DNA of 64,000 nucleotides from Salana multivorans (GTDB lineage: Bacteria > Actinomycetota > Actinomycetes > Actinomycetales > Beutenbergiaceae): positions 1,116,001 to 1,180,000 of the forward strand of contig NZ_RKHQ01000001.1 of the NCBI RefSeq assembly GCF_003751805.1, written 5' to 3'. The notes beneath the pieces are model-generated. The model made no database searches. It was given only the letters and a program-made list of their open reading frames with translations, and was not told the origin of the DNA. Below, in pieces: positions 8,822 to 16,701 of this stretch. The position numbers were made by a program, and so were the translations under genes. Each line of letters opens with the position of its first letter. The stretch's first letter is position 1.

Positions 8822-9709
8822 CTAGCCCTTCATCCCCGAGGTCGCGATGCCCTGGACGAAGAACCGCTGCCCCGCCAGGAAGATGATCGCGATCGGCAGC
8901 ACCGAGAGCACCGAGCCGGTCATGATGAGCGCGTACTCGGCGTTGTACTGCGAGACGAGCGACTTCAGACCGATCTGGATGGTCCAGATGTCGGGGTCGC
9001 GCAGGTAGATGAGCGGGCCGAGGTAGTCGTTCCACGTGTTGACGAACGTGAGCAGGACGAGCGTCGCGATCGCCGGGCCGGACAGCGGGAGCACGATCCG
9101 TCGCCAGATGCCGTACTCGCTCAGACCGTCGATGCGGGCGGCCTCGGACAGCTCGTCCGGGATCGACTCGTAGTACTGCTTCATGAGGAACACGCCGAAC
9201 GCGCCGAACGCCTGGAGGGCGAGGATCGCCCAGAGCGTGTTGTTGAGGCCGAGCTTCGACATGATGATGAACTGCGGGATCATGTACGCCTGCCACGGGA
9301 CGGCGATCGTCCCGATGTAGGCGAGGAACAGCACGTCGCGCCCGGGGAAGCGGGTCTTCGCGAAGCCGTATGCGGCGAAGCTGCCGGTGAGGACCTGGAG
9401 GAACGTCACGCTCACCGCGAGGACGAGGGTGTTGCGCAGCCAGGTCGACATGTTGGCCTTGGTCCAGATGTCGAGGTAGTTGCTCCAGACGACGGGGTCC
9501 GGCACCCACTGGATCGGCACCGCGAAGACCTGGTTGTTGGTCTTGAGCGAGGCGATGATCATCCAGACGAACGGCAGCATGATCGCCACCGACGCGATGC
9601 CGAGCACCACGTACAGGATCGTGCGCCCGATGATGCGCCGCGCGCGGTTCGGGTCGGGCCGGGTCTCGTCCAGCCGGAGCTGGGGCGGGTCGAGGCTGAG
9701 CGTCGCCAT
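8822..9709 (-). CDS. Sugar ABC transporter permease (CUT1, MalG-type)
   Basis: A 295-aa inner-membrane permease with six predicted helices. The ATPase-contacting EAA loop reads EAARIDGLSEYGIWRRIVLPLSGPA, as in MalG-type subunits. It should pair with the upstream permease to import oligosaccharides delivered by the lipoprotein. Its ATG overlaps the TGA of the partner gene by four bases (ATGA), so the two are translationally coupled. No ATP-binding subunit is encoded here, as is usual for CUT1 systems that share MsiK-like ATPases. Confidence 0.93.
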   Translation of the reverse strand: MATLSLDPPQLRLDETRPDPNRARRIIGRTILYVVLGIASVAIMLPFVWMIIASLKTNNQVFAVPIQWVPDPVVWSNYLDIWTKANMSTWLRNTLVLAVSVTFLQVLTGSFAAYGFAKTRFPGRDVLFLAYIGTIAVPWQAYMIPQFIIMSKLGLNNTLWAILALQAFGAFGVFLMKQYYESIPDELSEAARIDGLSEYGIWRRIVLPLSGPAIATLVLLTFVNTWNDYLGPLIYLRDPDIWTIQIGLKSLVSQYNAEYALIMTGSVLSVLPIAIIFLAGQRFFVQGIATSGMKG

Positions 9710-10686
9710 CAGCGTTCCCTCCTCTTGTTCACGAGGAACTGCACGACGGTGACCAGGAGACAGATGGCGAAGAGCACGACGGCGACCGCCGACGCGTAGC
9801 CGAAGTCGTTCTCCTCGAAGCCCTTGCGCCAGATGTACTGGGACAGCACGAGCGTCGAGGTGCCGGGGCCGCCGTTGGTCATGACGAGGATGAGGTCGAA
9901 GACCTTGAAGCTGTTGATCGTGAGCATCACCGTGACGAAGAACGTGGTCGCGCGCAGGCACGGGATGGTGACGTTCCAGAACCGCTGGACCGCGTTCGCC
10001 CCGTCCATCCGGGCGGCTTCGTAGAGCTCGGCCGGGATGGCCTGCAGGCCGGCGAGGAACAGGAGCATGTAGTAGCCCATGTCCCGCCACGTGCCGACGA
10101 TGATGACGGCGGGCATCGACCAGTCGGTCGAGTTGGTCCAGCCCGGCGGGTTGTCGATCCCGATCGCCATGAGGAACTGGTTGATGACGCCGGCCTCGGG
10201 CGAGAACAGCATGTTCCACACGACGGCGATCGCGACGATCGAGGTGATGTACGGGAAGAACGCGACCGTCCGGAAGAAGGCCATGCCGCGGATCTTGCGG
10301 TTGAGCAGCATCGCGAGCCCGAGGGACACCGCGAGCGTCAGCGGGATGTGGAAGACGGCGTAGTAGGCCGTGTTGAACAGGGCCGTGTGGAACGTCTTGT
10401 CCGACACGAGCCGCTGGAAGTTGTCCGTCCCGACGAAGGTGGCGGCACCGAACGCGTTCCACTTCGTGAAGCCGAGGTACATCAGGACGATGACGGGCAC
10501 GAGCGTGAGCACGGCGAAGCCGATGAAGTTCGGCAGGATGAACGTCCAGCCGATGAGGGCGTTGCGCAGCTTCAGCCTGCTGCCGGGTCGGCGGCGCGGG
10601 GCGCCGGGCACGCCGGGAGCTCCGGCCGCGCCGGGGACACCCGCGTCACGGCCGTCGATCACCGCCGCCGTTGGCATCTGGGACAT
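9709..10686 (-). CDS. Sugar ABC transporter permease (CUT1, MalF-type)
   Basis: A 325-aa permease with a proline/glycine/alanine-rich cytoplasmic N terminus (residues 1-40) and six membrane helices starting at ALIGWTFILPNFIGFAVLTL. The EAA loop ELYEAARMDGANAVQRFWNVTIPCL is that of MalF-type subunits. AAGGAG stands ahead of the ATG at 10686. It follows the solute-binding protein after a strong hairpin and overlaps the second permease by ATGA. Confidence 0.93.
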   Translation of the reverse strand: MSQMPTAAVIDGRDAGVPGAAGAPGVPGAPRRRPGSRLKLRNALIGWTFILPNFIGFAVLTLVPVIVLMYLGFTKWNAFGAATFVGTDNFQRLVSDKTFHTALFNTAYYAVFHIPLTLAVSLGLAMLLNRKIRGMAFFRTVAFFPYITSIVAIAVVWNMLFSPEAGVINQFLMAIGIDNPPGWTNSTDWSMPAVIIVGTWRDMGYYMLLFLAGLQAIPAELYEAARMDGANAVQRFWNVTIPCLRATTFFVTVMLTINSFKVFDLILVMTNGGPGTSTLVLSQYIWRKGFEENDFGYASAVAVVLFAICLLVTVVQFLVNKRRER

Positions 10687-10705
10687 CTGGTCTCCTTCAG
10701 GTGCG

Positions 10706-10739
10706 GGTCCGGCCCGGCGCTGGTGCGCCGGGCCGGACC
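10706..10739 (-). terminator. Intra-operon hairpin after the solute-binding protein gene
   Basis: A perfect 15-bp stem (arms 10706-10720 and 10725-10739) with a 4-base loop lies between the 3' end of the binding-protein gene and the first permease. It has no T-run. Such hairpins usually act as partial terminators or 3' stabilisers, giving more binding protein than permease. Confidence 0.7.
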
Positions 10740-10746
10740 AGCAGGA

Positions 10747-12111
10747 TCAGCCGAGGACCTCGGACTTGGCCCGGTCGGCGGCCGCGGCGATGCCGTCGGC
10801 CGGCGCGACGCTGCCCGACATGATCTCGGTGTGGGCGTCCTTGAGGACGTTGTTCAGCGCGTTCGACTTCGAGCCGATCGGCACCTCGAGGCCGACGGTC
10901 TGGTCGGAGAAGGCCGACTTGGACAGGTCGTCCGTCGGCATGCCCTCGATACCGAACATGGCGTCGGCGACGGGCTGCGTGGTGTAGGCCGGCATGATGC
11001 CGATCTTCGCCAGCTCGACCGAGGCGGCCTCGGACCCGATGTAGGCGAGGAACTCCTTGGCGGCGTCGACCTTGGCCGAGTCGATCTTCGGGTTGATGCC
11101 GATCGCGGTCGTCGAGCCGAACGTCACGGGCGAGGAGGTCGCGGCGGCGTCGAGCTGCGGGGCCGGGGCGAAGCCCCAGTTGAACGTCTCGGCGTCACCG
11201 GAGACCTGCTGCGCGAGGTACGTGGCGACGTACCACGAGCCCATGAGCATGGTCGCGGTCTTCTGCGTGCCGAACTGACCCTGGTAGGTGAGCGAGTTCG
11301 TCGTGATCGAGCCGAAGTCGACCTGCGAGCCGGCGCTCTGGCGGGCCAGCGCGTCCTCGTAGAACGGGACCATGTAGTCCCAGTCGGCGGCGAAGAACGT
11401 GTCAGCGTCACCGGCCTGCGCGTTGGCGAAGCCCTGGACGAGCGACTGCCAGGAGTGCTGGTAGGTGCCCTTGACGTCCGTCTTGCCGGCGGAGGCGAGA
11501 CCCGAGGTCAGCTTCTCGGCCGCGGCGTCGTAGTCCTCCCACGTCCAGGTGCCGTCCGGGTAGGCGACCCCGGCCGCGTCGAACAGGTCCTTGTTGTAGT
11601 ACAGGTACCACGCGTCCTGGCGGTAGGGGATCGCGTACGTGACGCCGTCCACCTCGTAGTTCGCCAGCCCGTTGATGTCCGAGGACAGGCCACCCGCGAC
11701 GTCGGAGACGTCCATGAGCTGGCCGCCCTCCTGGAACGTCGGGAACGACATGAGCTGCTTGATCGTGTAGAGGTCCGGCGCCGAGCCGCCCGCGAGGTCC
11801 GCGGTGATCTGCGTCTCGTAGTTGGCGGCGTCGTAGTCCTTGAGCTCGATCGTGACGTTCGGGTGCTCGGCGGAGAACCCGTCCGCGAGGACCTTGAACT
11901 CCGGCGTGGTCTCGAGGCTCCAGCCGGCGAGGGACAGCGTCACCGGCTCGTCGGAGCCCGTGTCACCCCCGTCGGTGCCCTCGGACGTCGACCCGGTCGA
12001 GGCGTCGGTCCCACCGGTGCTGTCACCGGACCCGTTGCCCCCACCGCACGCGCTGAGCGTGAGGGTTGCTGCGGCGAGGGTGGCGACCCCCACCAGGATG
12101 CTGCGCTTCAT
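10747..12111 (-). CDS. Extracellular sugar-binding lipoprotein of ABC transporter (CUT1)
   Basis: A 454-aa family 1 solute-binding protein. The N terminus MKRSILVGVATLAAATLTLSAC is a lipoprotein signal with Cys22 as the lipidated residue, followed by a Gly/Ser/Thr-rich linker. The mature part shows the classical pattern: VTLSLAGWSLETTPEFKVLADGF, YYNKDLFDAAGVAYPDGTWTWEDY and a late IGINPKIDSAKVDAAKEFLAYI. It should bind oligosaccharides released by the lyase outside the cell. ATG at 12111 is chosen because the signal peptide begins there; the open frame extends upstream without signal character. It is the second gene of the leftward operon. Confidence 0.93.
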   Translation of the reverse strand: MKRSILVGVATLAAATLTLSACGGGNGSGDSTGGTDASTGSTSEGTDGGDTGSDEPVTLSLAGWSLETTPEFKVLADGFSAEHPNVTIELKDYDAANYETQITADLAGGSAPDLYTIKQLMSFPTFQEGGQLMDVSDVAGGLSSDINGLANYEVDGVTYAIPYRQDAWYLYYNKDLFDAAGVAYPDGTWTWEDYDAAAEKLTSGLASAGKTDVKGTYQHSWQSLVQGFANAQAGDADTFFAADWDYMVPFYEDALARQSAGSQVDFGSITTNSLTYQGQFGTQKTATMLMGSWYVATYLAQQVSGDAETFNWGFAPAPQLDAAATSSPVTFGSTTAIGINPKIDSAKVDAAKEFLAYIGSEAASVELAKIGIMPAYTTQPVADAMFGIEGMPTDDLSKSAFSDQTVGLEVPIGSKSNALNNVLKDAHTEIMSGSVAPADGIAAAADRAKSEVLG

Positions 12112-12138
12112 TGCTTGTCCTCTCCTTCGAGTGCTGCA

Positions 12139-12163
12139 CCGCGCGGGGTGAGGCCCCACGCGG
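12139..12163 (-). terminator. Small hairpin between DUF2264 and binding-protein genes
   Basis: A 10-bp stem with one wobble pair and a 5-base loop lies in the 79-bp gap between the DUF2264 stop and the lipoprotein start. It has no T-run and may only be a processing or attenuation element. Confidence 0.35.
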
Positions 12164-12190
12164 TTCCGAGCCCGAACCCGGGCGTCGGGA

Positions 12191-14257
12191 TCAGGCGTCG
12201 GAACGCCGTTGGCCCCCTGCTGCGGGGATGGTGGGGAGCGTCACCGTCGTGACGACCCCGTCGGCCCACGCGATGCGCGCGTGGGAGTCGGTGAGGGTGA
12301 GCCGCGGCGGCTCGCCCGGGGTGACGGCACCGTCGGCGCCGGTGCCGGTCAGCGCGATCGCCGCCGCGTGCCAGCCCTCGGCCGGCGCGGCGGTCAGCAC
12401 GCCGACGGCCGCCTCGGCGCCGAGCGGCGACGCGTCGCGGCGTCGCTCGACGCGCGCGCCGTCCCAGCCGGCGTCGAGCGCGTGGAGCTCCGCCGTCCGT
12501 CCGCCGCTCGCGAGGGCGACGGCGGGCGCGCTCGCGCCCGGCCCGTCCTCGTCGGCGGGCCCAGCAGGCCCGGACGTCACCGCGACGACGGCCTCCTCGG
12601 CCGCCTCCCCGGCGTTCCCGGCCAGCGGCCACCCACCCAGCTCGAGCGCCAGCGCTTCGGGCGCGGGGGCGGCGACGTGGACGAGCCGCACCTCCCAGGC
12701 CCCGCGCAGGACGGAGACCGTGGTGAGCTCGCCGGCGGGGGCGACCTCACCGGCCACGCCGCTGCCGTGGCGGACCTGCTGCTCGGCCGGCGTGATCCAG
12801 TGGGCGTCGGCGCGCGACGCGGCGGTGACGACGTCCGACCCCTCGGGGTCCGTCACGGCGGCGGGCGGGGCCAGCACCGCCATCCCGGCGCGGTGCGTGC
12901 GCCGGCCGGCGGCGTCGACGAGCACGACCGCCTGGTCGAGCGGCGCGACCCAGGACTCCGCGTCGAGCAGCGGGAAGGTGGCCGTGGAGTAGCCGAGGCG
13001 CGCGTAGAGCGGGGAGTCGCCGGTGTCGGCACTGAGCGACGCGTGGTCGCTGCCGTGGTTGGCGATGCGGACGATGCCGTCGTCGGCCGTGCCGCTGATC
13101 GCCCAGGCGGGGGCCGCGACGTACCGCGCCACCCCCTGCTCGACCGGGAGAGCGACGCGCGGCGCCGACCAGACCGGGTGGTCGGCGGGGAGGAGCAGGC
13201 CGACCAGGCCCTTGGTTGCCCAGTACGGCGAGGACGGGCCGGAGTAGCTCTGCGCGAGCTCGCGCCACTCGTCGTGCCAGCCCATCGTGAGGAACCCCTC
13301 GCCCGGGATGCCGCGGTCGGTGAAGTGCGCGACGACGGCGTTGGCCGCGGCGCGGAGCTGGCCGAGCGGGTGGGAGGGGACCTCGGCGATGGCGCCGACC
13401 CAGTACGGGGCGGCCGCGGCGAACCGGTAGATGAGGCTGCGACCCTGGATCAGCGGCGAGCCGTCGCCACCGACGAGCGCGAGGGCGTCCGCGAGGAACC
13501 GGTCGAGGGCCGCACGGTCGCGCTCGACGCGGTCGGCCGCCAGGTCCTCGGCGCCGCTCATCCGGGCCCAGAGCGTCGGGTACAGGTGGAGGGCCCAGCC
13601 GACGTAGTGGTCGTAGGCGCGCTCCGTGCCGTCCGTCAGCCAGCCGTCGGCCTGGACGTAGGAGTCGTGACGGGCCAGGTCGGACCTGATGTCGTCCGCC
13701 GACCACGGGCCGCCGACCGAGCGGAGGAAGGTCTGGACGACGACGCGGAACCAGAGCCAGTTGTTCCTCGGGTAGGTCTCGTCGCCGACGACGGGCGAGA
13801 GGTACTCGACGACGCGGCGCTGGACGACCGCGTCGAGGCGGTCCCAGAGCCAGGGCCGGGTGAGGTCGAGGACGAGGGCGAGGGACGCCGCCTCGACCTT
13901 GGCCTGGTCGTGCTCGTCCAGGCGGACCCACCGCTCCTGCGGATCGGCGTCCGGGTCGGTGCCGGCGGCGACGCCCTCGGCGAACCAGTCGAGGAAGCCC
14001 TCGGGGTCCTCGCCGCGGTTGCCTGCGACGAGGAAGCCGGCGACGAGGAACGTGCGGGCGAACCCCTCGAGCCCGTCGACCGCGTGGCCGTAGCCGCCCT
14101 CGGCGCCCGGGTAGGTGATCCGGCCGTGCCGGGGCGACGCGTACCGCTGGGCCGTGCGCAGCATGGACGCCGCGAGCTCCTGCCACTGCTCGCGCGACCA
14201 GTAGGGCGCGGCGTCGGCCTCGGGACGGCCGAGCGTCTGCTCCTGCGTCGTGTTCAC
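12191..14257 (-). CDS. DUF2264 domain protein
   Basis: A 688-residue soluble protein without signal peptide. The N-terminal half has the DUF2264 signature: YWSREQWQELAASML, the YGHAVDGLEGFARTFLVAGF block near residue 55, and RNNWLWFRVVVQTFLRSVGG near 160. The family looks like an alpha/alpha-barrel and is found in polysaccharide-degradation loci; no reaction is established to my knowledge. GTG at 14257 is chosen because AAAGGAG lies at ideal spacing and the conserved block follows; the open frame continues upstream through the control region. It is the first gene of the leftward operon, divergent from the lyase. Confidence 0.85.
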   Translation of the reverse strand: MNTTQEQTLGRPEADAAPYWSREQWQELAASMLRTAQRYASPRHGRITYPGAEGGYGHAVDGLEGFARTFLVAGFLVAGNRGEDPEGFLDWFAEGVAAGTDPDADPQERWVRLDEHDQAKVEAASLALVLDLTRPWLWDRLDAVVQRRVVEYLSPVVGDETYPRNNWLWFRVVVQTFLRSVGGPWSADDIRSDLARHDSYVQADGWLTDGTERAYDHYVGWALHLYPTLWARMSGAEDLAADRVERDRAALDRFLADALALVGGDGSPLIQGRSLIYRFAAAAPYWVGAIAEVPSHPLGQLRAAANAVVAHFTDRGIPGEGFLTMGWHDEWRELAQSYSGPSSPYWATKGLVGLLLPADHPVWSAPRVALPVEQGVARYVAAPAWAISGTADDGIVRIANHGSDHASLSADTGDSPLYARLGYSTATFPLLDAESWVAPLDQAVVLVDAAGRRTHRAGMAVLAPPAAVTDPEGSDVVTAASRADAHWITPAEQQVRHGSGVAGEVAPAGELTTVSVLRGAWEVRLVHVAAPAPEALALELGGWPLAGNAGEAAEEAVVAVTSGPAGPADEDGPGASAPAVALASGGRTAELHALDAGWDGARVERRRDASPLGAEAAVGVLTAAPAEGWHAAAIALTGTGADGAVTPGEPPRLTLTDSHARIAWADGVVTTVTLPTIPAAGGQRRSDA

Positions 14258-14320
14258 ACCTGCTCCTTTGCCTGCGTGATCGGACTTCTCCGCGGTCACG
14301 TCCCGCGATGCTCGCGTGAT

Positions 14321-14333
14321 CGTGACGGTCACG
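14321..14333. promoter_or_regulatory. Candidate operator CGTGAC-G-GTCACG in the divergent control region
   Basis: A perfect 6-1-6 palindrome lies 64 bases ahead of the DUF2264 start, just downstream of the proposed leftward promoter. Other half-site-like words (GTGATCG or CGATCAC) occur at 14276, 14316 and 14370, and GATCACGA at 14401. The regulator encoded at 16698 is the obvious candidate to bind here; that is inference. Confidence 0.5.
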
Positions 14334-14351
14334 AATGTTCGATCGGTCCCT

Positions 14352-14381
14352 AGTGTGGACGTTCAAGTTCGATCACGTCAA
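14352..14381 (-). promoter_or_regulatory. Candidate promoter of the leftward uronate operon
   Basis: On the minus strand TTGACG (14381-14376) is separated by 18 bases from CACACT (14357-14352). The -35 match is good and the -10 mediocre. Its start point would fall near 14345, placing the 14321-14333 palindrome at about +12 to +24, suitable for repression by blocking. Confidence 0.4.
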
Positions 14382-14508
14382 CCGGAAACCGACCGGTCTA
14401 GATCACGATTTGGTGACACTGGTCCGGTTTTCGATCAGAAACGATCATTCATGGCGTAGGGTGTGACGCAGCCGAGCATCGACGACGAAGCGACGAGAGG
14501 AGCTGGCC

Positions 14509-16701
14509 ATGGCGGATGCCACCCTGCCGGACACGGCCCCCGGGGCGGACACGGCCCCCGGGGCCGAGCGGGCCAGGAAGCCGGGCAGCGACGCGGGCCG
14601 GGACGGCGACGCGACGGCGGCGGCCCGGCCGTTCGCGGCGGCGTTCCCGGACTGGCGCGCGGTGCTCCCCACCGTCCTGCTCGACCCCGTCGACCTGCCC
14701 CGACCCCGGCCGGTGGGCACTCCCCCCGCCGGCCCGGACGCAGCACCGGCGGGCCGGCCGGGCTCCTGGCTGGGGCTGGCGCACGAGGAGCTGGCGCTCC
14801 CCTGGGCGACGCTCCCGGCGACGCTGCTCGCCCGCATGCACCGCGACGGCAACCGTGACGCCTACGAGCGGGTCGTCTTCGAGCGTCAGGACCGGCTCAC
14901 GCGCGCGGCGCTCGCCGCGCTCGTCGCCGGGGCCGACGGCAGCGACGACCCCGACGGCATCGACGGCGACCCGTTCCTCGACGCGGTGGCCGACGGCGTC
15001 CTGCTGCTCGCCGAGCAGTCGACGTGGTGCTGGCCGGCGCACGACGACGCCCGCGCCCGCCGCGGCTGGGTCCTGCCCGACCCCGACGCCCCCTACCTCG
15101 ACCTCGGCGCCGGCGAGGTGGCCGCCCAGCTCGCCTGGATCGACGCCCTCCTCGGCGACCGGCTCGACGCGCGCTGGCCCGGTCTGCGCGAGCGCATCCG
15201 CCGCGAGGTCGACGCACGCGTCCTGACGCCGTTCCTCGACCGGCGCGACTGGCACTGGATCGGCCTCGACGGCGACGTCCACAACTGGAACCCGTGGATC
15301 CACGGCAACGTGCTGGTCGCCGCGCTCCACCTGCTCGACGCCGACGACCCCCGCCGCCTCCGCGTGGTCGAGCTGTGCGTCGAGGGGCTGGACCGCTACC
15401 TCGCGGTGCTCCCGGCGGACGGCGCCATCGACGAGGGCTACGGGTACTGGTGGAACGGCGCCTGCCGCGCCATCGAGGCCCTCGACCTGCTGCGCGGCGC
15501 GACGGGGGGTGCCCTCGACGCCGCCGCGCTCCCGGTGCTGCGCGCCACCGCGACCTTCCCCCGCCGCTGCCACCTCGGCGGCGACTGGTTCCTCAACGTC
15601 GCCGACGGACAGGCCCGACCCGACCACGTGATGCCGTGGCACGCCCTGTTCCGCGCGGCGCGCTGGCTGGGCGACCCGCCGTCCGCGTCGTTCGCGCTCG
15701 AGCGGCGCGACGCCGCCGGCGGTGAGCTGCTCGTCATCAGCTCGGGGCTCGGCCGCTGCCTGCGCGCGCTCGCCGACGAGGAGTGGTCCACCGCGGCGCC
15801 CCACTCGGCAGCCGAGCCCGGCGGCCCGTCCGCCGCACCGCACCGGACGGCGTCCTGGTGGCCGTCGGTCGAGGTCCTCTCGCTCCCGCCGGCGGGCGAC
15901 GGCGAGCGGTCCGGCGGTCTCGGTCTCACCGTCAAGGGCGGCCACAACGGCGAGCACCACAACCACCTGGACGTCGGCGAGGTGATCGTCGACGCGGCCG
16001 GCGTCCCGGTCGTCGTCGACGTCGGCCGACCGACCTACACCGCCGGGACGTTCGGGCCCGACCGCTACGACGAGTGGTGCCTGACCAGCCCGTGGCACTC
16101 CGTCCCGACGCTCGCCGGGCTGACCCAGGGTGTCGGCGCGCGGCACGCGGCCCGGGACGTCGCGCTCGTCGGCGGCGACCTCCTCGACGCGGGAGCACCG
16201 GCATCGGCCCGTGGTCTGTCGCTGGAGCTGACCGGTGCCTACCCGGGCGCCGACGGCACCTGGCGGCGCACCGCGACGATCGAGCCCGACGGGTCGGTGC
16301 GCGTGCTCGACGCGTGGGACCTGCGCGGCCCTGCCGGCACCAGCGACGTCCACCACGTCCTGGCCGGCGAGGTGACCCGCGGCGACGGCTGGGTCGACGT
16401 GACACCGGTCGGCGGGGGCGTCCCCGTCCGCCTGACCTGGCGCTCGGACGCGCCGGTGACGGTCTCCGTCGCCTCGCGCGAGCTCACCGACCCGATGCAC
16501 CGCGACGTCTGGGGCGAGCGCCTCACCCGGCTCACGCTCGCGACCGCTGCCCCGCGCGGCTGGATCGAGACCGTCGCGACGCGGCCGGACGACATCGCGA
16601 CACCGCGCCCGCCATCGGGCATGATGCCGACGACACCCGATTCGCCTCCGTCCTCCATCACACCCGCCACATCGGCCACGACACCGCAGGAGCACCCGTG
16701 A
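14509..16701 (+). CDS. Heparinase II/III family polysaccharide lyase-like protein
   Basis: A 730-aa protein with an alpha-barrel N-terminal region (DGDVHNWNPWIHGNVLVAAL near residue 265, EGYGYWWNGACRAIEALDL near 310) and a C-terminal beta-sandwich carrying the heparinase II/III motif GGHNGEHHNHLDVGE near residues 476-490. Such lyases cleave uronic-acid glycans by beta-elimination, giving the unsaturated ends that GH88 removes. No signal peptide is evident (the N terminus is Ala/Pro/Gly-rich and charged), so it may act on imported oligosaccharides. GAGAGGAG precedes ATG 14509. It overlaps the regulator gene by GTGA. Substrate (heparan-, alginate-, ulvan- or glucuronomannan-like) cannot be fixed from the motifs. 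Confidence 0.82.
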   Translation: MADATLPDTAPGADTAPGAERARKPGSDAGRDGDATAAARPFAAAFPDWRAVLPTVLLDPVDLPRPRPVGTPPAGPDAAPAGRPGSWLGLAHEELALPWATLPATLLARMHRDGNRDAYERVVFERQDRLTRAALAALVAGADGSDDPDGIDGDPFLDAVADGVLLLAEQSTWCWPAHDDARARRGWVLPDPDAPYLDLGAGEVAAQLAWIDALLGDRLDARWPGLRERIRREVDARVLTPFLDRRDWHWIGLDGDVHNWNPWIHGNVLVAALHLLDADDPRRLRVVELCVEGLDRYLAVLPADGAIDEGYGYWWNGACRAIEALDLLRGATGGALDAAALPVLRATATFPRRCHLGGDWFLNVADGQARPDHVMPWHALFRAARWLGDPPSASFALERRDAAGGELLVISSGLGRCLRALADEEWSTAAPHSAAEPGGPSAAPHRTASWWPSVEVLSLPPAGDGERSGGLGLTVKGGHNGEHHNHLDVGEVIVDAAGVPVVVDVGRPTYTAGTFGPDRYDEWCLTSPWHSVPTLAGLTQGVGARHAARDVALVGGDLLDAGAPASARGLSLELTGAYPGADGTWRRTATIEPDGSVRVLDAWDLRGPAGTSDVHHVLAGEVTRGDGWVDVTPVGGGVPVRLTWRSDAPVTVSVASRELTDPMHRDVWGERLTRLTLATAAPRGWIETVATRPDDIATPRPPSGMMPTTPDSPPSSITPATSATTPQEHP

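Noticed and set aside
6455-9799. A 1114-codon plus-strand open frame
   Set aside because: It lies opposite the FAH, GH88, YesL and permease genes and has only arginine/alanine/aspartate-rich low-complexity sequence.
15783-16697. N-terminal extension of the DeoR/LacI regulator
   Set aside because: The extension reads the lyase gene in another frame. The GTG at 16698 begins directly before the HTH and overlaps the lyase stop.
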